A model generated the notes under the pieces. That model did not search any database, was not told where the DNA came from, and saw nothing but the letters and a program-made list of their open reading frames with translations. A stretch of 64,000 nucleotides of DNA from a virus, in IMG/VR virus record IMGVR_UViG_3300049435_000061, positions 1-64,000 of that record; one strand, given 5' to 3'. A program made the translations under genes and the position numbers. Shown here in pieces: positions 57,161 through 64,000 of this stretch (position 1 is the first letter of the stretch; every line of letters begins with the position of its first letter).

Positions 57161-57345
57161 TGTGGACAAAATGTGGACATGTGGACCCATGTGGACCGGT
57201 GGCCTCCCCTCGCGCGCAGTAATGGGTCCAAAATATAGTTAGTTATACTAAAGCTCAGGTGATGATGAGACACGACTTCCGGTGCCGTCTCACCGATCAT
57301 GAAAAAGGTGGACCCCACTGGTCCACATGTCCACATGTCCACATT
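57161..57345. other. Candidate replication origin: DnaA-box arrays around AT-rich core
   Basis: Left array: TGTGGACAA (57161-57169, minus strand TTGTCCACA, the actinobacterial DnaA box), TGTGGACAT (57172) and two TGTGGACC units to 57198. Right array in opposite orientation: GGTCCACAT (57320), TGTCCACAT (57329) and TGTCCACAT (57337). Between them is an AT-rich stretch (57228-57255, AAATATAGTTAGTTATACTA). Flanked by RusA-like and helicase genes. No protein-coding signal. Origin function is inferred. Confidence 0.6.
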
Positions 57346-57364
57346 CACAACTGACGTTTGCTGA

Positions 57365-59047
57365 TCATTCGACCGCTACCCGAATCCAGCGGTTGCCTTC
57401 ACGTTTGACACGCCCGGTTCCTTCCAGCTTGTCGAGCGCCGCCGCCACATAGGGCCGGTCCCGGCCTTTGGCTCTGCGCGTCAAATCACCCTGTGTCATC
57501 GACCCTCCGTTCTCGTGCATTTTCTTTTCCGCCCACAAAGCAATCCGGCTCAACAATTTGTTGCGTTGATAGGCACGTTCTTCGTCGGCGGCATTGAAAG
57601 TCACACCCTGTAATCGGCCTTTATCTATTGCCTGGCTTTCTTGTGCCAACATCAGTTCCGACTTCACCCATGCCCGTGTGTGATCACTCACCCGCGAGGC
57701 AATACCGGACAGCCGCCAATCCTCCAACGTCATTTCATGCCGCCCATCGAGCACCGCTAAGGCGTAGGCGAATTTCTCCCGAATAAACAATGCGTGACCG
57801 TCGATGTCGTCGGCCTCGCCACGAACAATCCGAACCCGTTCATCGACTATCAGCTCGGTGGCCTCATACGGAATTTTCAGCTCGGTCGGAAACCGCCAAA
57901 CATTCGGTGAGGGCAGTTCGAGCGGCGCACCCATTGTCGGTCTTTCAGCGGTGATGCGGGAATCGCTGGCCGGAAACCACATGAACCGCTGCAATGTACC
58001 GCCGTAAATGTCATCCATCAGCGCGCCCGCTTTCGCTGGCTGGACACTCACCACCAACGTCATTCGGTAGGTGTGCTTGGCCAAATGTAGGCTGCTGGCT
58101 GTGCGGTAGGAGAACCCCAACGTGCCACCCGAGAAAGCACTACGCAGAATAGACGGCAGTGTGGCACCTGCGCGTTGGGACAGTGTTGCCATCGTGTCTA
58201 TCTCGTCGGCGACAAACATCACCGACTCGTGCAGCCCTGGCGGCTCCCCGGTTTCTTTGTTGGCCGGTTTCACATAGGCGTCGATCACACCTTCACCGGA
58301 CCCTAGATTGCGGGTCAACACATTCCGGTTGACCAGGTGATCGGCAACCGCCATCACAGAGTCTTTCCCGCCGCCTGATTTGGCCGCTATCGCCACAAAC
58401 CAGTTGAGCGACCCTTTCCCACCAATAATCGGCGGCAGTGTGACGTGCGGGTTAACCAATGCCAAAGCGCGTGCGGCACAATTGCCTAGCACCGCCCATG
58501 GTGAACACATTTGCGCCAGCGCCGACAGGTAGATGTTTTGCAACGATTCCCGCGACGTCCAAAACCCGCGTTCCAAAGACAAAACATCTTTCAGCTCAAC
58601 CGTTTCGACCGACGTGTCATCGAGCAGGATTGTGCGGCCCGCTTTGGTTCCCACATTGGACAGGTCGCGTGGATTGTCGAAGCCTTTCCGGCGTGCATTG
58701 CGCAGGGTGTCCTCAACCGATTTTTCGCCGTCATCCTGTTCCAACCGGTTGTCCCGGCAGGCGTCGCGCAAAGCGTTGTAGACGGTGGTTTCATCGAGTG
58801 CACCGGCAGCCACAATCTCGTACAGGTTGGCGGCAGCCGGGAACAGGGTTTTCTGCCGCTGCCCTTCCGGCGCGGCGCGGACTTTGGCTGTCTCCTCGTC
58901 AAAAGCCTTCCCGGCCCAAGACACCACCACCGCCGATTTCGGGTCACCACGGCGCGGCTGGGCGGCTGCAATCGCCTTTTGGGCGGCGTTGGCCCGGTCC
59001 ACATAGGGTTCGTCTTCCCACGGTGCACGGTTGGGCTTATCGGCCAT
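57365..59047 (-). CDS. Replicative helicase-like ATPase (DUF3987-like)
   Basis: 560 aa. Linker N-terminus; P-loop AKSGGGKDS (222-230), Walker B VMFVADEID (276-284), then a winged-helix C-terminus (GDLTRRAKGRDRPYVAAALDKLEG is split over ~525-550). Paired with the prim-pol directly upstream, as in primase-helicase modules. Likely the replication initiator/helicase acting at the adjacent origin. Confidence 0.8.
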   Translation of the reverse strand: MADKPNRAPWEDEPYVDRANAAQKAIAAAQPRRGDPKSAVVVSWAGKAFDEETAKVRAAPEGQRQKTLFPAAANLYEIVAAGALDETTVYNALRDACRDNRLEQDDGEKSVEDTLRNARRKGFDNPRDLSNVGTKAGRTILLDDTSVETVELKDVLSLERGFWTSRESLQNIYLSALAQMCSPWAVLGNCAARALALVNPHVTLPPIIGGKGSLNWFVAIAAKSGGGKDSVMAVADHLVNRNVLTRNLGSGEGVIDAYVKPANKETGEPPGLHESVMFVADEIDTMATLSQRAGATLPSILRSAFSGGTLGFSYRTASSLHLAKHTYRMTLVVSVQPAKAGALMDDIYGGTLQRFMWFPASDSRITAERPTMGAPLELPSPNVWRFPTELKIPYEATELIVDERVRIVRGEADDIDGHALFIREKFAYALAVLDGRHEMTLEDWRLSGIASRVSDHTRAWVKSELMLAQESQAIDKGRLQGVTFNAADEERAYQRNKLLSRIALWAEKKMHENGGSMTQGDLTRRAKGRDRPYVAAALDKLEGTGRVKREGNRWIRVAVE

Positions 59048-59198
59048 GAGCCTCGGGGTGACAGATGGTGCAGCGGCAACCGAAGTCTTGGCTGATCATC
59101 ACGCGGACCTTGTGTGCCCACACCGCGCCGCGCTGCTCGTAGGTGATCACCACATACAGCCACAGGATCGTGTTGGCGTAGAACGCGACGGAGTTCAT
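59037..59198 (-). CDS. Small protein, 53 aa, between prim-pol and helicase
   Basis: ATG 59198 overlaps the prim-pol TGA; ATG 59204 is an alternative. Hydrophobic start (VAFYANTILWLYVVITY) and C-terminal CRCTICHPEAH metal motif. Its TAA overlaps the helicase start. Confidence 0.6.
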   Translation of the reverse strand: MNSVAFYANTILWLYVVITYEQRGAVWAHKVRVMISQDFGCRCTICHPEAHGR

Positions 59199-59932
59199 CC
59201 GCATATCTCCGGTGACGGCAGACTCAGCCACATCCACGACTTGCCAAGCGGACCCAGCGTTGACGGCGGTGCCACCACATAGCCGCCGATGCCGCGATGA
59301 TCCACACCAGGCATCCAGCCCGCCCGGTTGCCAGACCCGGTGGGTTTGATGTAGAGGTGCAAACCGCCGCTGGCGGTCACAGCGATGCCGTGGATGTCGG
59401 GTAGCCGCCCGGCGTCGAGCAGTTGGTGCAGGCTGGCGATCCCGTTGTCTTTGACGTCGATGTCGACCACGTCGAAAAGGTGGCCGGTGGCCAGGCCAAC
59501 GTTGTGGTCCGGTGAGCGCTGCCATTGCCGGTGAACGTCTTCCGGCCTGGTGGTGGCGTCTTTAAATCCGTGCGAGCCCTCCAACGGCGCTTTCGGGCAT
59601 TGGCACAGCACGGCACATTTGTCCCCGCCCACACACGGTGTACCAACAGGTCGCAGCGGGAACACCGGCCAGCCCATGCGGGCATAGAACAGGGCACTCG
59701 CGGCCAGCTGGCGGGGTTTGCGTCCGTCGTATTCGGCGGCGGTCAGCGCCTCGGCTTCGCTATCACCGGCCAAGATGGTGGACAGCAGCCCACGGGCCAG
59801 TGCGTTGTCCGGTGTCGGCTCAGGTTGACACGTGGGGTGCACCGGCTCGTGCAGGTGCAGGACTTGCATGAGGGTGCGACATTTGGCGCACCTGCTGTAG
59901 ACGACAGGCTGGCCGTCGAACAGGATGCTCAC
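59195..59932 (-). CDS. Bifunctional primase/polymerase (AEP prim-pol)
   Basis: 245 aa from GTG 59932. N-terminal zinc pair CAKC (with CQP), then the prim-pol domain: AASALFYARMGWPVFPLRP, the PVGT..CQCPKAPL loop, GLATGHLFDVVDIDVKDNG with catalytic Asp pair, GIAVTASGGLHLYIKPTGSG and GIGGYVVAPPS. Synthesises primers for the helicase. It contains copy 5 of the dispersed palindrome. Confidence 0.88.
   Translation of the reverse strand: MSILFDGQPVVYSRCAKCRTLMQVLHLHEPVHPTCQPEPTPDNALARGLLSTILAGDSEAEALTAAEYDGRKPRQLAASALFYARMGWPVFPLRPVGTPCVGGDKCAVLCQCPKAPLEGSHGFKDATTRPEDVHRQWQRSPDHNVGLATGHLFDVVDIDVKDNGIASLHQLLDAGRLPDIHGIAVTASGGLHLYIKPTGSGNRAGWMPGVDHRGIGGYVVAPPSTLGPLGKSWMWLSLPSPEICG
59873..59892. repeat. 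Dispersed palindrome, copy 5 (inside prim-pol gene)
   Basis: GGTGCGAC-ATTT-GGCGCACC; one mismatched pair. It lies in codons for the zinc motif RCAKCR, so protein constraint may explain it. Confidence 0.4.
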
Positions 59933-60159
59933 GGCGTTTCCTCAACAGCCCACCTGGCCACCCATGGGGTTGCCCAGCGGATTCGTCCGGCAGGTGATTC
60001 GGGGTGCCATCGTTGTTCGGTGAGTTGGAGGGCTTCGACTATCCGCTCAGCCCAGTGCCGCGCTACCTGCCAACGCTTTTCGTCGTCGTCCTCAACCCCG
60101 TGCTCGTTCAGTTCAGCTTCCAGCACTTTGGTGATCCGATCAATCAACAGCACGCTCAC
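59929..60159 (-). CDS. Hypothetical early protein, 76 aa
   Basis: GTG 60159 (GTGA overlap). Helical acidic N-terminus (KVLEAELNEHGVEDDDEKRW) and Trp-rich tail. Coupled to prim-pol. No family recognised. Confidence 0.6.
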   Translation of the reverse strand: MSVLLIDRITKVLEAELNEHGVEDDDEKRWQVARHWAERIVEALQLTEQRWHPESPAGRIRWATPWVARWAVEETP

Positions 60160-60377
60160 CAGCAGTCCCCGTTGTGTTGCAGGTGGCACGTATCGCACAG
60201 CGGCGCTTGGCGGGCCACCGTCAGGCGGTCGTTGTAGACGGTGGCGGTGTTGGCGCAGGCGGCGTGCACGATTTCATCGTCGGTGTAGACACATTCGTCC
60301 CCGGCGTTGATCCGCCTGTCGCCGTAAGCGCAGTCGGGTGCGGCGCACCAGCCAGTGTATTTGGCGATGAAACTCAT
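60156..60377 (-). CDS. Zinc-binding protein, 73 aa
   Basis: ATG 60377 (ATGA overlap). YTGWCAAPDCAYGDRRINAG with AACANT and CDTCHLQH; pattern of a small treble-clef protein that recognises DNA ends or ribosomes. Role unknown. Confidence 0.65.
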   Translation of the reverse strand: MSFIAKYTGWCAAPDCAYGDRRINAGDECVYTDDEIVHAACANTATVYNDRLTVARQAPLCDTCHLQHNGDCW

Positions 60378-60568
60378 GGCAGCTTCACCAGCACAACGCA
60401 TCCCGGTACCGGGTCAGGGTCGGTGGGTACCATTATGGTCACCCTGTGAAGGCACAGGTGCTCTTTGTCAGCCGTGAAATGGGGCGAGCGCAACACTTTG
60501 CACAGCACATTGTCGACGGTGAGGCTGGCTTTTACAGGCGTGTGGCGTCCACGCCGGTAAACCCTCAC
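60374..60568 (-). CDS. Hypothetical basic protein, 64 aa
   Basis: GTG 60568 (GTGA overlap). Short beta-rich basic chain (VRVYRRGRHTPVKASLTV) with four Cys that could bind metal. No family recognised. Confidence 0.55.
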   Translation of the reverse strand: MRVYRRGRHTPVKASLTVDNVLCKVLRSPHFTADKEHLCLHRVTIMVPTDPDPVPGCVVLVKLP

Positions 60569-60747
60569 AGTGCACGCGCCCGATGCAGGGTTATGTTGCC
60601 GTCTTTGCGCAGCGGGTAGACACCACCGCAGTTGGTGCCGGTGCATAAGCCTCGCATCGTTTTTCCCTCAAACCACGGCTCGCCAAGCGGTGGTTTCCCA
60701 GCGCCGGGGCAGCCGATCAACCTGTTGGGGTTGTGTCCGTATCTCAC
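60565..60747 (-). CDS. Hypothetical Gly/Cys protein, 60 aa
   Basis: GTG 60747 with GGAGGACAA directly upstream, an excellent ribosome site. CPGAGKPP then CTGTNCGG: possible metal site. Contains GCPGAGK, which looks like a P-loop but lacks any ATPase context. Confidence 0.55.
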   Translation of the reverse strand: MRYGHNPNRLIGCPGAGKPPLGEPWFEGKTMRGLCTGTNCGGVYPLRKDGNITLHRARAL

Positions 60748-60914
60748 TTGTCCTCCAACAGGTTTCGGGTGTCGTCCAGTTGCAGGGTGAGGGCGTCGAC
60801 AATTTGAATGCCGGGAACATTGAGCAGCGCCGAGGTGATGTGCGGCTCCGCAGACGGTTGCAGCGCCGCCATGTCCACCTCGACTGTGGCGGTCAGTTTG
60901 CACCACATTCTCAT
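60744..60914 (-). CDS. Hypothetical 56-aa protein
   Basis: ATG 60914 (ATGA overlap). LTATVEVDMAALQPSAEPHI then LDDTRNLLEDK; small alpha/beta. No family recognised. Confidence 0.55.
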   Translation of the reverse strand: MRMWCKLTATVEVDMAALQPSAEPHITSALLNVPGIQIVDALTLQLDDTRNLLEDK

Positions 60915-61033
60915 TTGTTTTTCCGCCCCGCCTTGACCGCCGCTGCGGTGCACCGACATTCGCCACGGCACCGACCTGTCGTCTTGTGGTGTTTCGGTGT
61001 GTGCACGCAGGTGCAGCCTTTCAAACCGGCCAT
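60911..61033 (-). CDS. Cysteine/histidine-rich peptide, 40 aa
   Basis: ATG 61033 with AAGGAGACAGC upstream. CTCVHTPKHH and CRGECRC give six Cys and three His in 40 residues, a compact zinc-binding peptide with a Lys/Arg tail. Similar in style to the start of the 1-992 exonuclease (CTCGKH). Confidence 0.6.
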   Translation of the reverse strand: MAGLKGCTCVHTPKHHKTTGRCRGECRCTAAAVKAGRKNK

Positions 61034-61047
61034 GCTGTCTCCTTGCC

Positions 61048-61221
61048 CTAAATGATGTTGCCGTTTTCGTCGGTGTCGATGCACGCACCAACCTCAAGCT
61101 GGTCGGCCACCTGGCGCAGCAGCGTCGGAATCAGTGCCCGTGGAATACCGTCGAAAGTCATGTCGAAGGTGCTGTCGTGGCGGACCACCAGGTTGAGCAG
61201 GTCGGGCTGGTCGTCAGTCAA
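61048..61221 (-). CDS. Hypothetical 57-aa protein, TTG start
   Basis: TTG 61221 overlaps the preceding gene; SD-like GATTGG lies a little upstream. Acidic protein (LVVRHDSTFDMTFDGIPRAL, IDTDENGNII). No family recognised. Confidence 0.5.
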   Translation of the reverse strand: MTDDQPDLLNLVVRHDSTFDMTFDGIPRALIPTLLRQVADQLEVGACIDTDENGNII

Positions 61222-61480
61222 CGGGGTTGTCCAACCAGTCCTGCAGAAACCAGATGGCTTTTTCGATGTCTTCGCGGTCGTTGAATTTGCCGCCGAACGC
61301 CACCCGCCAAATGTATTTGACTGCGGTGAACAGTCTTCCGTCTTTGATGTGGCGGATAACCTCGATGCATTCGACGGTGTGCGGAATTGCCAGCCCGCCG
61401 CCCTCTAGCCTGAAGGTGATTTGCGGTCCACGGGTGTAGTGCGGCGGATGGTTCACCATGTCCGGTTGGTCAGTCGACAT
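61214..61480 (-). CDS. DUF3310-family protein
   Basis: 88 aa. VNHPPHYTRGP, VECIEVIRHI, AVKYIWRVAFGGK and EDIEKAIWFLQDWL are the DUF3310 blocks, often annotated as SaV-like or nucleotide kinase in phages. Actual activity not established. Confidence 0.85.
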   Translation of the reverse strand: MSTDQPDMVNHPPHYTRGPQITFRLEGGGLAIPHTVECIEVIRHIKDGRLFTAVKYIWRVAFGGKFNDREDIEKAIWFLQDWLDNPVD

Positions 61481-61760
61481 GGGTGACCTCGCTCACCAGG
61501 AAACGGTGCACACGGTCGTTGAGCCACCAGCGCCGGTTGAGCAGTTGCGCCGGGTCGACACCGGCAGGAACGTGTGACAGCTCGACAAACACGAGTCGGC
61601 AATCGTCGCGGCACCACCATGGTTCGCAGCCGCCAGCGCTGTGCTCCACTTTCCCGTAGGCACCGGCCAGTTCGCAGTTGACGATGGCCACCCGGTCGCC
61701 TACGGCGAAACCGTTGATGCGTTGCACCTCCGGTTGTTCGATGGCTGGCTGCTCGCTCAT
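61470..61760 (-). CDS. Hypothetical protein, 96 aa, SH3-like
   Basis: ATG 61760 (ATGA overlap). GFAVGDRVAIVNCELAGAYG resembles a KOW/SH3-like barrel; CEPWWCRDDC is a possible metal or disulfide cluster. No family recognised. Confidence 0.6.
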   Translation of the reverse strand: MSEQPAIEQPEVQRINGFAVGDRVAIVNCELAGAYGKVEHSAGGCEPWWCRDDCRLVFVELSHVPAGVDPAQLLNRRWWLNDRVHRFLVSEVTHVD

Positions 61761-62023
61761 ATCGCTATCACCGTCTTCACAAGTTGCTCGACGGTGCCGG
61801 GCGTTTTGCACCACCGGCACTGCCATTTCAGGTTGGGCTGTTCGCGGTGCATACGGCGGCACAGGCGGCACACGAATGTTGTGCCGCCGCAACACCGTTG
61901 GCGGTACAACCAGACTGCCGGGTGTGGGCACACCACCATAAACGGTCGGCACTCGCACTGTTTGGTGTCGCCAATCAGTGCTTCGATGTCAACGTCAGAT
62001 TGCGAAGCGGTGGAGGAAAGCAT
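61757..62023 (-). CDS. Zinc-ribbon protein, 88 aa
   Basis: ATG 62023. CECRPFMVVCPH, CRLCRRMH and CRWC supply at least two four-ligand zinc sites. Overlaps the previous gene by 29 nt. Probably nucleic-acid binding. Confidence 0.65.
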   Translation of the reverse strand: MLSSTASQSDVDIEALIGDTKQCECRPFMVVCPHPAVWLYRQRCCGGTTFVCRLCRRMHREQPNLKWQCRWCKTPGTVEQLVKTVIAI

Positions 62024-62351
62024 TTGCGGTCCTGATGGCGTGTTGTAGGGCATCGTCGTATTGCTTGTTGCGGCGCAACGCTTCGGCGTGGTCGACGTCC
62101 GGTCCCCAAATCTGGTGGCAGCCTTGCAGGGTGCGGTCACACGTGTCGGGGTAGATGCCCAGTCGTCCCGACCTGCGTATCGGGCACCGCCTGCGGGCCA
62201 CCAGTTTGTTGGCGTGCGCCAACGCTTCAGCCCACGTGTCGAAGTATTTGGCGGTCCTCGGTACCGGTTTGTCGCCGTACATTCCGTGGGCAAGCCAGCG
62301 GTCGGGTTGCGTGATTGACCGCTTCACTTTGGCGCGGGTCGGTTTAGGCAT
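61995..62351 (-). CDS. Basic protein, 118 aa
   Basis: ATG 62351. Arg/Lys-rich with WAEALAHANKLVARRRCPIR; C-terminal helices. May bind DNA. Overlaps the 61-aa gene by 8 nt. Confidence 0.6.
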   Translation of the reverse strand: MPKPTRAKVKRSITQPDRWLAHGMYGDKPVPRTAKYFDTWAEALAHANKLVARRRCPIRRSGRLGIYPDTCDRTLQGCHQIWGPDVDHAEALRRNKQYDDALQHAIRTANAFLHRFAI

Positions 62352-62529
62352 TGTCGGCTCCCAGGTCGGTTCTGATCCGTTCCAACCGAATCTCCATACC
62401 GATCAGCAGTTTCTGTATACCGATCAGCAGTTCCCGTGTGTCGCATTGGCCCGCAACGTCACATGTCGTGCACGGATCTGGATGCAGGTCTTTGAGCATG
62501 TCCAGATACCAGTCGATGCCGTTACGCAT
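62344..62529 (-). CDS. Hypothetical 61-aa protein
   Basis: ATG 62529 (overlap). CTTCDVAGQC then a coiled coil with a short internal repeat (LLIGIQKLLIGMEIRLERI). No family recognised. Confidence 0.6.
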   Translation of the reverse strand: MRNGIDWYLDMLKDLHPDPCTTCDVAGQCDTRELLIGIQKLLIGMEIRLERIRTDLGADNA

Positions 62530-62902
62530 GGTTGACCCCGTCTTTGGTTGGTTTGTCCGGCCAGCCGTCCACGGCGACATAGCGGACCGGCTCGTCCGGT
62601 TCGTCTATGTTGAACATGGGCACGTCAGCCGTCTCGGCTTTACCTCGCCGGATGACCGGTGGTTCCGGTTGGTGGGCGTTGCATTTGATGGTGCGCTCCA
62701 TCTCATCGGCGCGCGGCATCCGATCCCATTGCGGCGGTTTACGGTCCTCGCGCAACGCCTTCAACCAGATCGGGCACGCCGTGTTTTTGCCGTGCAGCCG
62801 CCGTGCCGCCTCGTCCGGTTGGAAACATGTGTGGCACCAACGCATCTGCCAGATGTCTCGGTGGGTGTTGTTGCGGAACAGTGTCATTGGCTTTGCTCGC
62901 AT
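62522..62902 (-). CDS. Hypothetical protein with zinc pair, 126 aa
   Basis: ATG 62902 (or 62887). RWCHTCFQPDEAARRLHG and CPIW form a possible zinc site; the C-terminal part is acidic. No family recognised. Confidence 0.6.
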   Translation of the reverse strand: MRAKPMTLFRNNTHRDIWQMRWCHTCFQPDEAARRLHGKNTACPIWLKALREDRKPPQWDRMPRADEMERTIKCNAHQPEPPVIRRGKAETADVPMFNIDEPDEPVRYVAVDGWPDKPTKDGVNHA

Positions 62903-62911
62903 AATTGCGCC

Positions 62912-63214
62912 TTACGTCAACCCGATGTTGCGGGGTGTCAATGTGTCGAGCGGTACCAACCGCTCCGACCCTCCGTCTACCCACAGCTTCACGGGAACGT
63001 CTTGATGTTCGGCCCATTGCGCCATGAGAATGCCGCGATCAAGGGCAGTGGAGTAGCGGCATTCCCGCAGATCAGTCCCGCTGTTTTTGCAGTCGTGCGA
63101 GTGCAGTATGTAGACCGTCTGTTCAGCCGAGACGGCCCGCCCGTAGTGCGCCGTCTGGTGTCGTTCGACGCCGACGATTCTTTCAATGTCCTCGGTCGGA
63201 ACTAGGTCGGTCAT
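62912..63214 (-). CDS. Hypothetical protein, 100 aa
   Basis: ATG 63214 with GAGGACACC upstream and ATGA overlap. TVYILHSHDCKNSGTDLREC and a strand-rich rest. No family recognised. Confidence 0.6.
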   Translation of the reverse strand: MTDLVPTEDIERIVGVERHQTAHYGRAVSAEQTVYILHSHDCKNSGTDLRECRYSTALDRGILMAQWAEHQDVPVKLWVDGGSERLVPLDTLTPRNIGLT

Positions 63215-63492
63215 GGTGTCCTCTCGTGTGCCGATAATGTTTCGACTGGCTCTAGGTAGCCGATGGATTGAAGGGCTTCTACGGCGACGTTCGCCATCTC
63301 GCATGCTTCGATCAATGCGTCCCAGGCGGCGTGGTTAGACCCGCCCCGTTCGTTGCTACAGTCCCAATCGTTGCCTTCGCGAAAGCACCCGCTGTTCTCG
63401 TGCGTCTGCTGCTTGGCGCACAAGACCTGCGTTTCTGTCCACCCGGTGTGCAGCATCCATGCGCGGGCTATGGCTTCAATCTCTGCGGCCAT
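63211..63492 (-). CDS. Hypothetical acidic protein, 93 aa
   Basis: ATG 63492 with AAGGAGTAAAC upstream. Helical, with Cys and His scattered (CFREGNDWDCSNERGG); end helix CEMANVAVEALQSIGYL. No family recognised. Confidence 0.6.
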   Translation of the reverse strand: MAAEIEAIARAWMLHTGWTETQVLCAKQQTHENSGCFREGNDWDCSNERGGSNHAAWDALIEACEMANVAVEALQSIGYLEPVETLSAHERTP

Positions 63493-63518
63493 TGTTTACT
63501 CCTTGCCGATAACCTGCG

Positions 63519-63695
63519 CTATGTCGTTTTCGGCGGGATGTGAATCAGCCGTGCCTCGCGGCGTTTTCGTTCGGCCTGCGCTGCTTTCACACCATCGGTG
63601 GGTTGCCGCCACCAGCTGTCGGTGTGTGGTGGTGCTTTGAATCTCGGGTCGCTGCGCTCCGGTTGCTGTTGGGCGCGACGGAATGCACTGTTCAT
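63519..63695 (-). CDS. Hypothetical basic protein, 58 aa
   Basis: ATG 63695 with AAAGGAGAACAGC upstream. Arg/Gln-rich (MNSAFRRAQQQPERSDPRFK) with WWRQPTDG and a Lys/Arg helix; probably nucleic-acid binding. No family recognised. Confidence 0.6.
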   Translation of the reverse strand: MNSAFRRAQQQPERSDPRFKAPPHTDSWWRQPTDGVKAAQAERKRREARLIHIPPKTT

Positions 63696-63707
63696 TGCTG
63701 TTCTCCT

Positions 63708-64000
63708 TTAAGGTGTTTCGATTTGCGACGGCGAAAGCTGCACAAGCCACGGGAAGCCCGCCTTGTTGTAGACCAACACCTCATATGTCTGGCCGTTGAA
63801 TCCTTGGACGGTGCCGAGGGTGTCACGCATCCAGCCGGGCTTTTTGTCGTCGGTGATCCGCACCCGGACACCTTTTTGGTGCGCAGCAGGTGCGTCGTCG
63901 TTGGCGTGCGGGTCGTGCGGGTCGCGGAACGGCTTGCCGCCCACACGGAACCATTCGCGGCACTCATGGGTTTCTATACGGATCAGCCGGTGTTGCAGCC
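63708..64000 (-). CDS. Hypothetical protein, partial at right edge
   Basis: The frame is open to the window edge; at least 97 codons seen (internal GTG at 63944). HECREWFRVGGKP, GVRVRITDDKKPGWMRDTLG and TYEVLVYNKAGFPW suggest an SH3/KOW-like small beta-barrel, as at 8586 and 61470. Its stop precedes the 58-aa gene by 12 nt. Confidence 0.6.
   Translation of the reverse strand, partial: LQHRLIRIETHECREWFRVGGKPFRDPHDPHANDDAPAAHQKGVRVRITDDKKPGWMRDTLGTVQGFNGQTYEVLVYNKAGFPWLVQLSPSQIETP

Noticed and set aside
57073-57348. 91-codon minus ORF through the origin-like repeats
   Set aside because: Its start lies in the GTGGAC repeats, composition is odd, and the RusA-like gene has a better start at 57076.
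60565-60747. P-loop NTPase (GCPGAGK)
   Set aside because: The protein is 60 aa with no Walker B or fold around it; the match is coincidental.
1-64000. CRISPR array, rRNA or insertion sequences
   Set aside because: No regularly spaced identical repeats, no rRNA-like sequence and no transposase with terminal repeats were seen on either strand.

Overview
The window is a near-complete temperate siphovirus (phage or prophage) of a GC-rich actinobacterium. The evidence is the GC-rich coding, the many GTG starts, the HK97-type head and long-tail gene order, the split GH25 + C39 lysin with a secreted serine hydrolase (which suggests a mycolic-acid host), a TTGTCCACA-type DnaA box, and a repressor C-terminus resembling the actinobacterial ssrA tag. 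Both edges cut genes, so the genome continues on each side. Nearly everything reads on the minus strand, right to left. The plus strand holds only lysogeny-type genes: the repressor, the integrase, a small gene after the integrase, and a lipoprotein.

Layout. 1-1.9 kb: cro-like gene and a tightly overlapping early operon ending in a RecB-like exonuclease. 1.9-3.9 kb: divergent immunity control region, a repressor whose 3' end contains a tRNA-derived attP core, a terminator, a tyrosine integrase and a bidirectional terminator. 4.0-11.5 kb: accessory module (DUF3846, ASCH, ArdC-like antirestriction protein, a short beta-clamp homologue, small zinc and membrane proteins). Almost every independently translated unit there is separated by a large intergenic RNA stem-loop that carries the upstream stop codon in its 5' arm, followed by a near-invariant leader, AACAAGATTGGAGACA, before the next ATG. 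The outer stem shows compensatory base changes. I consider this the most novel feature. 11.5-12.7 kb: gene-poor region and a plus-strand lipoprotein. 12.7-24.6 kb: membrane/lysis genes, holin, a 26-repeat protein, secreted proteins, tail appendage proteins and lysins. 24.6-46.8 kb: tail, head and packaging genes in standard order. 46.8-53.7 kb: Mom-like GNAT fused to an ABC ATPase, a ParB-like protein, HNH nuclease and many small genes. 53.8 kb: a promoter-terminator pair that could control the late operon. 53.9-64 kb: replication and early genes (RusA-like resolvase, candidate origin with DnaA boxes, helicase-like ATPase, prim-pol) and a long chain of small, mostly cysteine-rich genes.

How it may work together (inference): Rep and Cro oppose each other at 1.93-2.16 kb. 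Integration at the attP inside rep would truncate Rep and remove an unstable tail, tying immunity to integration. Early replication genes act from the 57 kb origin. Late genes from 53.7 to 12.7 kb appear to be one long transcription unit. The accessory module seems to use one repeated RNA architecture to make each small gene an independent translation unit.
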